From contig CAJTUR010000016.1 of assembly GCA_910579535.1 (NCBI GenBank), forward strand, positions 1 through 34,059: a stretch of DNA of 34,059 nt, in the 5' to 3' direction. Made by a program: the position numbers and the translations under genes. Within the stretch, counting starts at the first letter, position 1; every line of letters begins with the position of its first letter. Of the stretch, positions 15,865 to 25,025 are shown one piece after another. This stretch comes from an uncultured Bacilli bacterium (GTDB lineage Bacteria > Bacillota_I > Bacilli_A > RF39 > UBA660). Below the pieces are notes generated by a model. The model made no database searches, was not told the origin of the DNA, and saw only the letters and a program-made list of their open reading frames with translations.

Positions 15865-15908
15865 GGAAATTCATTTAATATTTGATGAAATGAAGCGTTT
15901 AAATTCGT

Positions 15909-17852
15909 TTAATAATTTTCTAAAACATAATCACTTACCGCTTTACTAATGTAGCGGTTAATGTATGCAAAAAAGTCAGTTTTACCATTATAATGACTTA
16001 CGTTTGGGCTTAGAACTACCATGCTGTATTTTGGGTTATCACGAGGCGCATACATAGCAAATGAATTGGTTATCGTCTCTACATCCCCTATTCCATCTCC
16101 ATTACTGTCAAATAGCGATTCACTGGTTCCTGTTTTTCCAACCGCATTATATTTTCTGTCTACGTACCCTGAACCTGTTCCTAAATTAACTACTTGATAG
16201 AAGCCTTCTTTAATTCGATTAAAATAATCTTCGTTCAATTTAAATTCACTTAGTTTTTGTTTCTCAACTATTTTTAAGGTCTTTTTATTTTCATCTTCGA
16301 TATGGCTTGCTATTCTTAAATTGTATCTTACTCCATTATTATAAATGGTATTCATGTATTGAAGCAAGCTTAAAGGGGTATAGGTATCGTATTGTCCAAT
16401 TGAAAAGTTTAGTAATAAATCTGGGGCTATTTTTTTTCCTTTGATACCCGTGGACTCGTTTGGCAAATCAATTCCTGTTTTTACTCCTAGTCCAAAAGAG
16501 GCAAAAGCTTCTCGATAAATGTTAAAGGGTTCTTCGGTAATGTTCATTTTTATATTTCTAGTGTACTGATACCCTGCTAGTTTAATTGCTAAGAGAAATT
16601 GATAATAGTTACTACTTGTTTTTAATGCTGTAATGTCATCAATGATGCCTAAATTTTTATATGAACATTTTTCAGGAACTAAATAAAGTTTAACACAACT
16701 GTCTTTGATTTTTTTTCCTACATCAATTAAATTATTTTGATAAGCCATCGCCATACTGGCTCCTTTTACTACACTTCCCATTGTAAAAGAGGCATTAACT
16801 AGATCGGTCTCTACATTTTTATAGGTATCGTTTCCTAAATATTTTAATCCTATCATAGCTTTTAACTTTCCTTCTAAATCTCCTATTATGATATAACTTC
16901 CATTATAATACTCTGTATTTAAAAGTTCTTTTCCTTTTTTTATTTCTTCTTTTAGAATAGCCTCTATTCCTAGTTGCATATCTATATCAATGGATAACAC
17001 TAAATCGTTTCCTTTTTTTCCTTCTTTAATTAGTTCTAATGTGCCATCTTTATTGACTTTATAGATGTCTTTTTCCCCTTTTAAATATTCTTCATACTGT
17101 TTTTCTAAATAGCTAATGCCTACTGTATCGTTTAGAGCATAACCTAAGTCTAAATAGGTTTGTTTTTCTTCTTCAGGAATGCTTCCAATACTTCCAAATA
17201 AACTTTTTAAACTGTTTCCGTATGGATATGTTCTTTTAAAATACATTTCGTTCGTGACTCCTGGTAAAGAGGCTTCTAATACTCGTGCGTATTCTTCTTC
17301 TGAAACCTCTAATTTTATAATTTTTGCTTCACTACTGTATCCATTATTCATTAGTTGGTAAATGTATGCCGCTTTTTTGTCTAACTCTGTAAAAGCACTT
17401 AATTGTAACTCGGTGATTCGATCTAATTTTAAAAGGTATAAATCGTTCGTCGTTAGTTTTCTTTTTTCTAACAATTCTTTTTCTTCTAAAGTGATTAAAG
17501 CTTCTCCTTCTTCTGGATATTTATTTAACCAAAATTTTTTCAACTCATTTTCACTTAATGTTTGCTTTATTTCTAAATATTTAGCAAGTTCATAAGCAAT
17601 ATCGAGTTCTTCTTCTTTTTTTATATTGTTCATTTTTCGATATACCACCCCTTTTATACCGACATTATCAACTAAAACACGTCCCTTACAATCTAATATT
17701 CTTCCTCGAGGCGTGGATAAAGATTTTACGATTGTCGTTGTTTTTTCTTCGTATTTTTGTTGGTAATCATGATTGGTAAAGATAATTTTGTAAAGATTAA
17801 ATAGTGCAACGGTTACAAAACTAAGCGTTAAGGCTAAATAGAATTTTTTCAT
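15909..17852 (-). CDS. Class B penicillin-binding protein (PBP2/MrdA-type transpeptidase)
   Basis: Peptidoglycan transpeptidase anchored by one N-terminal membrane helix (MKKFYLALTLSFVTVALFNL), about 647 residues. The dimerisation domain begins STPRGRILDCKGRVLVDN. The transpeptidase motifs are SVVK (Ser360, Lys363), SSN (413-415) and KTGTSE (573-578), all intact. Directly after KTG comes DSNGDGIGD (582-590), which has the ligand spacing of a calcium-binding EF-hand/dockerin loop. Start ATG at 17852 has AGGTG eight bases upstream; earlier in-frame codons overlap the divergent DUF2624 gene. Probable role is lateral or division wall synthesis, and it would be the target of beta-lactams. No RodA/FtsW gene is adjacent. 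Confidence 0.92.
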   Translation of the reverse strand: MKKFYLALTLSFVTVALFNLYKIIFTNHDYQQKYEEKTTTIVKSLSTPRGRILDCKGRVLVDNVGIKGVVYRKMNNIKKEEELDIAYELAKYLEIKQTLSENELKKFWLNKYPEEGEALITLEEKELLEKRKLTTNDLYLLKLDRITELQLSAFTELDKKAAYIYQLMNNGYSSEAKIIKLEVSEEEYARVLEASLPGVTNEMYFKRTYPYGNSLKSLFGSIGSIPEEEKQTYLDLGYALNDTVGISYLEKQYEEYLKGEKDIYKVNKDGTLELIKEGKKGNDLVLSIDIDMQLGIEAILKEEIKKGKELLNTEYYNGSYIIIGDLEGKLKAMIGLKYLGNDTYKNVETDLVNASFTMGSVVKGASMAMAYQNNLIDVGKKIKDSCVKLYLVPEKCSYKNLGIIDDITALKTSSNYYQFLLAIKLAGYQYTRNIKMNITEEPFNIYREAFASFGLGVKTGIDLPNESTGIKGKKIAPDLLLNFSIGQYDTYTPLSLLQYMNTIYNNGVRYNLRIASHIEDENKKTLKIVEKQKLSEFKLNEDYFNRIKEGFYQVVNLGTGSGYVDRKYNAVGKTGTSESLFDSNGDGIGDVETITNSFAMYAPRDNPKYSMVVLSPNVSHYNGKTDFFAYINRYISKAVSDYVLENY

Positions 17853-17916
17853 ATAAATACACCTATACTTAGTATTAGAAATAATATGTTTTTCATACAA
17901 TATACTAGGTGATATT

Positions 17917-18177
17917 ATGTATAACATTATTGAAAGGTATATGAATAAGCTCAGTCCTCAAGATATAGACCAATTTGCACGTAAAAATAATATTTTTTTA
18001 TCAAGTGAGGAACTTAATTTTACGTTTCATTTTGTAAAAAAAAATTGGCAATTCTTATTAAATAATCCCAATTCTTTAAATTTGGCAAAATACCAAAATT
18101 ATTATTCACCCGAAAACTTTGTCAAAATTGAAAAGTTATTCAAAGAATATTTTTCTCGCTATAAAAATTACTTGTAA
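17917..18177 (+). CDS. DUF2624 (YqfT-like) small protein
   Basis: An 86-residue protein resembling B. subtilis YqfT (DUF2624). It has an N-terminal helix-turn segment LSPQDIDQFARKNNIFLSSE, a middle spaced like the family, and a C-terminal SPENFVKIEKLFKEYFSRY that matches its conserved end. Function unknown. In B. subtilis yqfT sits beside yqfS (nfo). Here the two genes are also neighbours but convergent, overlapping by 10 bases at their 3' ends, which supports the assignment. AGGTGATATT directly precedes the ATG, the same leader as ylbD. It is divergent from the PBP2 gene. Confidence 0.7.
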   Translation: MYNIIERYMNKLSPQDIDQFARKNNIFLSSEELNFTFHFVKKNWQFLLNNPNSLNLAKYQNYYSPENFVKIEKLFKEYFSRYKNYL

Positions 18178-19046
18178 AATTCTATGATGTCTTCTTTTAA
18201 ATGTTCATTAAATTTTTGATTTTTAATGCTTTCTATTTCAAATTTATAAGGAGGATAAAGTCGCTCAATATAAGGCGTTTCTAAGATTTTTGGAACGTCT
18301 TTTAATCTGTCATTATTTATAATTTTAATCAAGGCTTCAAAACCAATGGTTCCATAACCAATGTTTTCATGACGGTCTTTATGACTGTTTTTTTCATTCT
18401 TACTATCGTTTATATGAATACAATGAATTTTTTCTAAACCGATTTCTTTATCAAAAGAGTCTAAATAATCATCAAAATGAGTCATCTCTATTCCTGAATC
18501 GTTTAAATGACAGGTATCTAAACAGACACCTATATTTTTAGATTTTACTTGATTTAAAATGGTTTTTATTTCTTCTAAAGTGCTCCCACATTCGGTTCCT
18601 TTACCAGCCATTGTTTCTAAAAGTATCATGGGTCCATTTTCTGTTATAATTTGATTTAAAGCATCGCTAATGTTTTGCAAAGCTTCTTTTCTTTCGATTC
18701 CAACACTACTTCCAGGATGAACTACAATATATTTTATTCCTAATTCTTCACAACGGTTTAATTCTTGTTTTAAAAAAGAAATACTAAATTGCCACTTTTC
18801 TTCACTCGTATTATTAGCTAAATTTATGATGTAGGGGGCATGACAGATAATCTTTTCTAATTCGATGCCATTTTCTTGCATTAACTTTTTAGCTTCTTCG
18901 TTTTTTTCTTTATCTAGACTTTTTCGCACTGTATTTTGAGGAGCTCCTGTATAAAACATAAACGTATTGGCTCCATAACTTAATGCTTGTTTCACACATC
19001 CTAATAATTGTTCGCTTCCAAAATTGACATGACTTCCTAAAATCAT
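18168..19046 (-). CDS. nfo: Endonuclease IV (AP endonuclease Nfo)
   Basis: Zinc-dependent endonuclease that cuts DNA 5' of abasic sites in base-excision repair; it would act on sites made by MutM and other glycosylases. 292 residues, full length. Family signatures are present: GSHVNFG at the start, YIVVHPGSSVG, LLETMAGKGTECGSTLEEI with the metal-ligand Glu, VCLDTCHLNDSG, and the C-terminal IHINDSKNEKNSHKDRHENI, which supplies His and Asp ligands of the three-zinc site. GGTGAT lies seven bases before the ATG. It is convergent with the DUF2624 gene. Confidence 0.96.
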   Translation of the reverse strand: MILGSHVNFGSEQLLGCVKQALSYGANTFMFYTGAPQNTVRKSLDKEKNEEAKKLMQENGIELEKIICHAPYIINLANNTSEEKWQFSISFLKQELNRCEELGIKYIVVHPGSSVGIERKEALQNISDALNQIITENGPMILLETMAGKGTECGSTLEEIKTILNQVKSKNIGVCLDTCHLNDSGIEMTHFDDYLDSFDKEIGLEKIHCIHINDSKNEKNSHKDRHENIGYGTIGFEALIKIINNDRLKDVPKILETPYIERLYPPYKFEIESIKNQKFNEHLKEDIIEFYK

Positions 19047-19080
19047 TTTTTTATCACCAACTCCATTATCTCATTAAATC

Positions 19081-19105
19081 ATAAAAAAAAGAAGAGCTTT
19101 CTTCT
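19081..19105 (-). terminator. Terminator after the 19.1-kb prepilin gene
   Basis: On the minus strand the AGAAGA / TCTTCT stem with a 4-base loop is followed by a run of T. It lies immediately after the prepilin stop. Confidence 0.6.
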
Positions 19106-19655
19106 ATTTTAGGCTATCTGTAACTCCTGATGGTTTGACACTAACAGTTTTAGAGCCATCCCAAGCAAATACAGTCGTATTATCTGTGGCATTTCCTTTT
19201 AAACCACAAAAACGATCAGCACCATTTCCCGTTTCATCTGTGTGAGCTGCTGCTCCTGTTGCTCCAGCATCCTCACCAGCGAAAACAAAACTTCCATTTC
19301 CTATCCAAAATTTATAAGAAACTTTAGTTCCATTACTTGTTACTAAAACACTACCTGTGTAACCTCCGTCTTTTTGGTCACCACCTTTACTGTAATATCC
19401 ATCTTGAAATAATGTTTCTAAAGAGTAGCAAGCACTTCCACTTTTGACTTTATTTTCTAAAATATCTAACTGATAGGCACTTTTAGCGGCATTTATAAGT
19501 TCGTTTCCTTCAATGGCTAAAGCACTTTTTCGAGCCTTTTGCATAGCTGAACCAATTCCAGATGAAGCAATCAAAATAATAATTGACAAAACAACAATAA
19601 CTGCTAATAATTCAACTAAAGTAAAACCTTTTTTATTTTTCTTTATATTTTTCAT
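19104..19655 (-). CDS. Prepilin-like protein (type IV pilin / pseudopilin) with one cysteine pair
   Basis: 183 residues. A short basic leader (MKNIKKNKKG) is followed by FTLVELLAVIVVLSIIILIA, the class III signal cut between Gly and Phe by prepilin peptidase; Glu5 of the mature protein is present. The rest is a periplasm-free extracellular head with two cysteines (GSACYSLE and RFCGLKG), probably joined, and many small residues. The size and head suggest a major-type filament subunit, but no assembly ATPase, platform or peptidase gene is in the window. It has its own strong promoter and a terminator, so it is a single-gene unit. Confidence 0.85.
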   Translation of the reverse strand: MKNIKKNKKGFTLVELLAVIVVLSIIILIASSGIGSAMQKARKSALAIEGNELINAAKSAYQLDILENKVKSGSACYSLETLFQDGYYSKGGDQKDGGYTGSVLVTSNGTKVSYKFWIGNGSFVFAGEDAGATGAAAHTDETGNGADRFCGLKGNATDNTTVFAWDGSKTVSVKPSGVTDSLK

Positions 19656-19688
19656 TTATTAAGACTCCCATCCTTACTCTGTATGTTA

Positions 19689-19718
19689 AGTATATACCAT
19701 TTGTAAGGTTTAAGTCAA
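19689..19718 (-). promoter_or_regulatory. Sigma-A-type promoter of the prepilin gene
   Basis: Minus strand TTGACT (19713-19718), an 18-base spacer and TATACT (19689-19694), 34 bases upstream of the prepilin ATG. Confidence 0.65.
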
Positions 19719-19769
19719 TGATTTCGAATTAAATTCTAAGTATTTTTTTATGTTTTACATTATAATTTA

Positions 19770-19991
19770 CTATTTTAAACTTTCTAAAATTCCACTTATT
19801 AAGTCAATATTATCAATTGTATCGCTTATTTTATCGGTTACTTTTAAATGATACTTTTCTTTCATAGCATTAAGAAATTCTTTATAATTTTCACTGTTTC
19901 GATTTAGTTCTTTAAACCAGTAAGAATTTCTTTTTAATAATTCTTGCATTTTTTTATCGGTTTCTAATTTTTGTTGTAACAGTAAATCCAT
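19770..19991 (-). CDS. ylbE: YlbE-like small protein
   Basis: A 73-residue cytosolic protein. The segment RNSYWFKELNRNSENYKEFL followed by KYH fits the YlbE family (W-x-x-L-x-R-N/P core followed by a helix). GAGG lies eight bases before the ATG. It starts three bases after the stop of the ylbD-like gene, so the two are one transcription unit, the same order as ylbD-ylbE in B. subtilis. Function unknown. Confidence 0.7.
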   Translation of the reverse strand: MDLLLQQKLETDKKMQELLKRNSYWFKELNRNSENYKEFLNAMKEKYHLKVTDKISDTIDNIDLISGILESLK

Positions 19992-19994
19992 GAT

Positions 19995-20351
19995 TTAATC
20001 CTCAAAAATTTTGTTTATGGGTCTTGGGGTAACGCTTTCAGCTTTTACAACAGAAGAAGTGCCTTTATTGGTTAATTCTTGTACAATTCCTAAAGCTTTT
20101 TGAGCGGTGTTGATGTGTTCTTGAACGCTGTTTAAATCGATGTTTTTAAGCTTATCGGTTATGCTTTTAAAATTGTAATCGGTTGTTGTAGAAGTACTTT
20201 TTCCAATGTATTCTTTCCACGCTTCTAGATTATCTCCATAAATATCATAAATTTCATAAAATTTTTGCCAAGTGGCTTCTCCACTTTTTATGTATCTTAC
20301 TAATTCTGGATGTTTATAGGCAAAGTTTTTAAAATCGTCTTTTGTAGCCAT
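19995..20351 (-). CDS. ylbD: YlbD-like protein (putative coat protein family)
   Basis: 118 residues. The N-terminal KDDFKNFAYKHPELVRYIKS and GEATWQKFYEIYDIYG match the YlbD family, annotated as a putative spore-coat protein in Bacillus. The C-terminal half is a variable helix (NSVQEHINTAQKALGIVQEL) and a polar tail. Start ATG at 20351 follows AGGTGATATT; an in-frame codon at 20387 precedes this site and is rejected. The coat annotation comes from Bacillus and may not hold here. It probably forms an operon with ylbE. Confidence 0.75.
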   Translation of the reverse strand: MATKDDFKNFAYKHPELVRYIKSGEATWQKFYEIYDIYGDNLEAWKEYIGKSTSTTTDYNFKSITDKLKNIDLNSVQEHINTAQKALGIVQELTNKGTSSVVKAESVTPRPINKIFED

Positions 20352-20394
20352 AATATCACCTACTTTATTATATGCTAAAGCATTCAAAAGGTTT

Positions 20395-20426
20395 CCAAAA
20401 TAAAAAGATAAAAGCTGGTTTTATCT
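20395..20426 (-). terminator. Terminator of parC
   Basis: Minus strand AGATAAAA, loop CCAGC, TTTTATCT followed by a T-rich run. It starts at the parC stop codon. Confidence 0.7.
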
Positions 20427-22927
20427 CATATTTTAAAATCATTTATAAAATCATCTATGGTCAGTTCTTTTATTTTATTCAAAGCATTCTCATTTGCTTC
20501 TTTTTTTAGAAAACTTATAAAATCACTTTTTTTATTTATCACATCAATTTTATTTTTAGTGATTAAAGAACCTGTACTTGCTAAATCCATAATGGCAATA
20601 TCACTGTTTTTAATTTCTTTAATTTCACTATCGCTTTTTATTAAAATGATGTCTTTACTTTCACTTACGATGGCCTGTATGATTTGATAATTCACTGATT
20701 TTACTTTTTTGATAAGGGTATTTCCTCTTTTAGCACGGCCTGTTAATTCTAAGTCACTTATTTTAATTCTTTTTGCTGTATTTTGGTTGGTAAAGATATT
20801 TAAATAAGGACTTTCATCGTAACTCATTCCTGCTGCTACTTCATCGTCTTTTAGATTTATCCCTTTGACACCTGATGCTTTGATTCCAGTTAATGGAACT
20901 TCTTCGGTATCAAATAAACAATAGTAGCCATTTTTACTCACGGTTAAAATGGTTTTCTTAGCTTCTAAGACACTTACGACTTCATCGCCTTCTTTTAATT
21001 TTATGGCCATAATGGTTTTAGAGAAGCGAGTCACTTCGTAATCTTCCATTTTACTTTTTTTAATCATCCCTTTTTTGGTTAGGGTTAGGATTTCTTTATT
21101 TTTATCATTCATGACTAATGAAGCTACGACCTTTTCATCGCTAGCCATTGTTACTATATTATTAATATGTTTTCCAAGCTCTTTCCATTTTCCATCAGGA
21201 ATATTATAGACTGGCATGTAGATGTAATTTCCTAAGTTCGTGAATAAAAGAATAGTATCTAAAGTACTGACTTCATAAAGACCTGTTACAAAATCTCCTG
21301 GTTTTAAAGTCGTTTCTTCTTCATTTCTCGCTTGATATGATTTTGAACTTACTCTTTTAATGTATCCTTCACTACTGACGACAACTACAACGTTTTCTTT
21401 TGGAATGATATCTGTTTTATCTAATTTGATTTCAGTGATTTCATCTTTAATGATGGTTCTTCTATCGTTTCCATATTCTTTTTTGATAATTTTAAGTTCC
21501 GTTTTCATCACGTGTTTTAATGCTTCTTCATTGTTTAAGATTTGCTCCCATATAAAAATATTTTTCTTTAATTTTTCCATTTCTTCTTGTAAGGCTACAA
21601 TATCGGTATTCGTTAAACGGTAAAGTTGTAATTCTACAATGGCTTTTGATTGATCAAAGGTAAAATCGTATTCCTTACACAAATTATCAATGGCATCGCT
21701 TTTATTTTTACTACTACGGATGATGCGAATGACTTCATCTAAGATACTAATGGCTTTTACTAATCCTTCTAAGATATGTAAATCAAATCTTGCTTTTTTT
21801 AAATCCCATTCAGTTCTTCTTTTGATGACTTCTTTTTGATGATTAATAAAGGCATCTAATATTTCCATAATTCCTACTAATTTAGGGCGACGACCCACAA
21901 TGGCAACCATGTTAAAGTTGTAATTGATTTGAAGGTCTGTATTTTTGTATAGGTAATTTAAGATAAGTTCAGGATTGGCATTATTTTTTAAGTCAATGAC
22001 AATGCGTGCCATGTGTTCATGGTCTGATTCATCGATTACATCGTTAATGCCTTCGATTTTTTTATCGACTTTGATTTCTGTAATTTTTTTAATGAGTTGT
22101 TCTTTTATGACTTCATAGGGAATGGAATGAACAAGGATTTGATTGGATTTATTTGTTTTTACAATTTCACAATCGGCTTTTAAAATGACTTTACCTTTTC
22201 CTTTGGTATAAGCATCCACTAAACCCATTCTTCCTTCAATGATTCCTCCAGTTGGAAAATCGGGTCCTCTTAATATTTCCATAATCGTATCTAGTTTACA
22301 ATTAGGGGATTCAATACGTTTAATGGTGGCATCGATGACTTCACTTAAATTATGTGTTGGAATATTGGTAGCGTACCCTGCACTGATTCCTGTAGAACCA
22401 TTCACTAAAAGATTGGGAAAAGAAGCGGGTAAAACAGTAGGCTCTAGTTCTTCATCATCAAAGTTGTATGCCATTTCTACTGTATCCTTATTAATCGATT
22501 CAAGCATGGTTTCAGATAATTTAGTGAGTCTTGCTTCCGTATAACGCATAGCGGCTGGTCCATCGCCATCAATGGAACCATTGTTTCCATGAATGTCAAT
22601 AAAGGTTTCACGCATTTTCCAATTTTGGCTCATACGAATTAACGCATCATATATAGAAGAGTCGCCATGAGGGTGAAATTTACCCATGATTTCTCCAACC
22701 GCACGGGCACTTTTACGATGAGGTTTATCGTGTTTGAATCCAGAGATAAACATACAGTAAAGTATTCTTCTTTGTACCGGTTTTAATCCATCTCGAACGT
22801 CTGGTAAAGCTCTTTCTTGAATGATTTCTTTGGAGTATCTAGCAAACCCTGTTTCCATGATTTCTTCTAAGCTATAATCGTATATTTTCTCAATGATTTC
22901 TTTGGTACTATTTTTTTTCTTTGGCAT
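20426..22927 (-). CDS. parC: DNA topoisomerase IV subunit A
   Basis: DNA-breaking subunit of topoisomerase IV, which unlinks daughter chromosomes. 833 residues. The winged-helix domain holds the catalytic Tyr129 (AAMRYTEARLT), with RALPDVRDGLKPVQRRILY near the start. The quinolone-resistance region reads HPHGDSSIYDA; the positions equivalent to GrlA Ser80 and Glu84 are Ser90 and Asp94, so no classic resistance change is visible. The C-terminal part forms degenerate beta-pinwheel blades and lacks a clear GyrA box (QRRGGKG), favouring ParC over GyrA. AGGTGA lies six bases before the ATG. It follows parE by 73 bases in one operon. Confidence 0.92.
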   Translation of the reverse strand: MPKKKNSTKEIIEKIYDYSLEEIMETGFARYSKEIIQERALPDVRDGLKPVQRRILYCMFISGFKHDKPHRKSARAVGEIMGKFHPHGDSSIYDALIRMSQNWKMRETFIDIHGNNGSIDGDGPAAMRYTEARLTKLSETMLESINKDTVEMAYNFDDEELEPTVLPASFPNLLVNGSTGISAGYATNIPTHNLSEVIDATIKRIESPNCKLDTIMEILRGPDFPTGGIIEGRMGLVDAYTKGKGKVILKADCEIVKTNKSNQILVHSIPYEVIKEQLIKKITEIKVDKKIEGINDVIDESDHEHMARIVIDLKNNANPELILNYLYKNTDLQINYNFNMVAIVGRRPKLVGIMEILDAFINHQKEVIKRRTEWDLKKARFDLHILEGLVKAISILDEVIRIIRSSKNKSDAIDNLCKEYDFTFDQSKAIVELQLYRLTNTDIVALQEEMEKLKKNIFIWEQILNNEEALKHVMKTELKIIKKEYGNDRRTIIKDEITEIKLDKTDIIPKENVVVVVSSEGYIKRVSSKSYQARNEEETTLKPGDFVTGLYEVSTLDTILLFTNLGNYIYMPVYNIPDGKWKELGKHINNIVTMASDEKVVASLVMNDKNKEILTLTKKGMIKKSKMEDYEVTRFSKTIMAIKLKEGDEVVSVLEAKKTILTVSKNGYYCLFDTEEVPLTGIKASGVKGINLKDDEVAAGMSYDESPYLNIFTNQNTAKRIKISDLELTGRAKRGNTLIKKVKSVNYQIIQAIVSESKDIILIKSDSEIKEIKNSDIAIMDLASTGSLITKNKIDVINKKSDFISFLKKEANENALNKIKELTIDDFINDFKI

Positions 22928-23000
22928 TCTACGTCACCTTTCTCTATTTATCATTTAATTTTAAAACATCACTCTTTAAAAATTTTTTTCAAACTTTTAT

Positions 23001-24908
23001 TTATTTCCTAAAGTCATCTTCTAGCGTGAAGTCAACATTTTCATTAATCCATTCTTTTCTAGGTTCAACTTGATCGCCCATTAAAAGATGGATTCTTTTT
23101 TCAGCAAGAGCGGCATCGGTTAGGTTCACTCTTAAAAGTCTTCTATTTTCTGGGTCCATCGTGGTTTCATAAAGTTCGTCGGCGTTCATTTCACCTAATC
23201 CTTTAAATCGTTGCAATTTGTATTTGCCTTTAATGGTTTTGGTCCTTTCTTCTAGTTCTTCATCTGTTGCAATGTATTCTTTTCCTTTGTTTCCTATTTC
23301 TATTGAATACAATGGAGGAGTTGCAATATAAAGCATGCCTTGTTCAATTAAAGGACGCATGAAACGATAAAAGAAAGTTATGAGTAAAATTTGAATGTGA
23401 GAACCATCGACATCGGCATCGGTCATAATAATTATTTTACCGTAATTTGAGTCTTTAGGGTCGAAATCAGCACCAATTCCAGCACCAATAGCGTATTCAA
23501 TTTGTTTAAGTTCAGCATTGGCTTCAATGTCATGCGTACTTGCCTTTTCACAATTTAAAACTTTTCCTCTTAAGGGCAAAATGGCTTGAGTTTCACGATT
23601 TCTAAAAGACTTCGCCGATCCTCCAGCACTGTCTCCTTCGACTAAAAAAAGTTCATTTTTAGAATAATCTTTTCCTGTTGCTTTGGCTAGTTTTTCGCTT
23701 AAAAGTTTTTCTTTGCTATTTTTGCCATTTCCTTTTCTTGCGGCTTCACGAGCTTTTCTTGCGGCTTCTCTGGCCACCTTACTTTTTAAAGCTTTATCTA
23801 ATATGGTTAAGGCTATTTCTTTATTTTCTTCTAAAAAGAATTTAATGTTTTCATAAGTGATGGATTCTGTAATGCTTTTGGCTTCGGGTGTTCCAAGTTT
23901 CCCTTTAGTTTGACCTTCAAATTGAAGTAATTTTTCAGGAATTTTTAAATTAATTACAGCACTTAATCCTTCTCTTACGTCACTTCCTTCTAAGTTGCTT
24001 TCTTTTCCTTTAATTAAATTATTATTTTTAGCGTAGTCGTTGAATGCTTTTGTGATTCCTGTTTTAAACCCTACTTCATGAGAACCACCGTCTCCTGTTT
24101 TGACGTTGTTGACAAAACTTAAAATATTTTCATTATAGGATTCACTATATTGAAGAGCAATGTTTACTTCTATTTCATTTTTCAATCCACTAAATGCTAT
24201 GACTTTATGTAAAACTTTTTTATTTTCATTGATGTATTCTACAAAACTACATAGTCCATTTTCATAATGAAATTTAGCCTCTTTGTTATCCGCTTCGTCT
24301 TTGATTTCCACTGTTAAATTTGGAAGTAAAAAGGCACTTTCTTGCATTCGTTCTACTATGGTTGTATAAGAAAATGAACAGTTTTTAAACATGTCATAAT
24401 CAGGTAAAAAAGTAACAATTGTTCCCGTTTTTTTCGATTCTCCAATGGTTTTTAATGGACTTTCTACTATTCCCCCATCTTTAAAACGGATATTACTTAT
24501 TTTGCCTTCATTGTAGATTGTAACATCCATCTTTTTTGATAAAGCGTTCACTACACTTGCTCCAACGCCATGAAGACCACCACTTACTTTATAGCCATCA
24601 CTTTCAAATTTTCCTCCAGCATGAAGAACGGTATAAATGACTTCAGGTGTCGAGCGACCACTTGCGTGCATGCCAATGGGCACACCTCTACCATTATCAC
24701 TTATTGTAATACTTTCATCTTTATTAATGGTTATTTTAATGGTATCTCCAAAACCATTTATAATTTCATCTATTGCATTATCAACAATTTCCCAAACAAG
24801 ATGATGTAATCCTCTTTTATCGGTTGAACCAATATACATTCCTGGTCTTTTTCGTACTGCTTCTAATCCTTCTAATATCTTAATTGAAGAGGCATCGTAT
24901 TTTGTCAT
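23001..24908 (-). CDS. parE: DNA topoisomerase IV subunit B
   Basis: ATPase subunit partnering ParC. 635 residues. GHKL ATPase: EIVDNAIDE (Glu40 and Asn44), DNGRGVPIGMH, and GGLHGVGASVVNALS for the ATP lid. The Toprim domain has LVEGDSAGGSA (~420) and TDADVDGSHI (~500). FEGQTKGKLGTPEA and the C-terminal MGDQVEPRKEWINENV resemble Gram-positive ParE more than GyrB. GGTGAT lies four bases before the ATG, and a vegetative promoter is upstream. The parE-parC order is conserved in Bacillota. Confidence 0.93.
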   Translation of the reverse strand: MTKYDASSIKILEGLEAVRKRPGMYIGSTDKRGLHHLVWEIVDNAIDEIINGFGDTIKITINKDESITISDNGRGVPIGMHASGRSTPEVIYTVLHAGGKFESDGYKVSGGLHGVGASVVNALSKKMDVTIYNEGKISNIRFKDGGIVESPLKTIGESKKTGTIVTFLPDYDMFKNCSFSYTTIVERMQESAFLLPNLTVEIKDEADNKEAKFHYENGLCSFVEYINENKKVLHKVIAFSGLKNEIEVNIALQYSESYNENILSFVNNVKTGDGGSHEVGFKTGITKAFNDYAKNNNLIKGKESNLEGSDVREGLSAVINLKIPEKLLQFEGQTKGKLGTPEAKSITESITYENIKFFLEENKEIALTILDKALKSKVAREAARKAREAARKGNGKNSKEKLLSEKLAKATGKDYSKNELFLVEGDSAGGSAKSFRNRETQAILPLRGKVLNCEKASTHDIEANAELKQIEYAIGAGIGADFDPKDSNYGKIIIMTDADVDGSHIQILLITFFYRFMRPLIEQGMLYIATPPLYSIEIGNKGKEYIATDEELEERTKTIKGKYKLQRFKGLGEMNADELYETTMDPENRRLLRVNLTDAALAEKRIHLLMGDQVEPRKEWINENVDFTLEDDFRK

Positions 24909-24923
24909 GTTATCACCAAATCA

Positions 24924-24952
24924 AGTATAACATAAAAAAAAATAACAAGCAA
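24924..24952 (-). promoter_or_regulatory. Probable promoter of parE-parC
   Basis: Minus strand TTGCTT (24947-24952), a 17-base spacer and TATACT (24924-24929), only 15 bases before the parE ATG, giving a short leader. Confidence 0.5.
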
Positions 24953-24989
24953 AAATTCGTGTAAAGTGTTTGTCCCATTTTATTTAAAA

Positions 24990-25025
24990 TAAAAAAAACA
25001 AGTTTGTTTTAAACTTGTTATTTTT
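24990..25025 (-). terminator. Terminator of the exported-protein gene
   Basis: AACAAGTTT pairs with AAACTTGTT around GTTTT, with long A and T runs on either side. It ends the minus-strand gene at 25018 and also shields parE-parC. Confidence 0.75.

Noticed and set aside
15648..15908. Repeated AAAGTCCT/AGGACTT words suggesting a structured leader or riboswitch
   Set aside because: Only short words, on the downstream side of PBP2; no family structure recognised beyond the terminator.
21360..22544. Open frames antisense to parC (Ser/Leu-rich)
   Set aside because: They are shadows of parC codon use and would destroy a conserved essential gene.
20426..24908. Possibility that the pair is gyrB-gyrA rather than parE-parC
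   Set aside because: The A subunit lacks a GyrA box and the B subunit's C-terminal MGDQVEPRKEWI region and spacing fit Gram-positive ParE better; a genome with a second pair would settle it.
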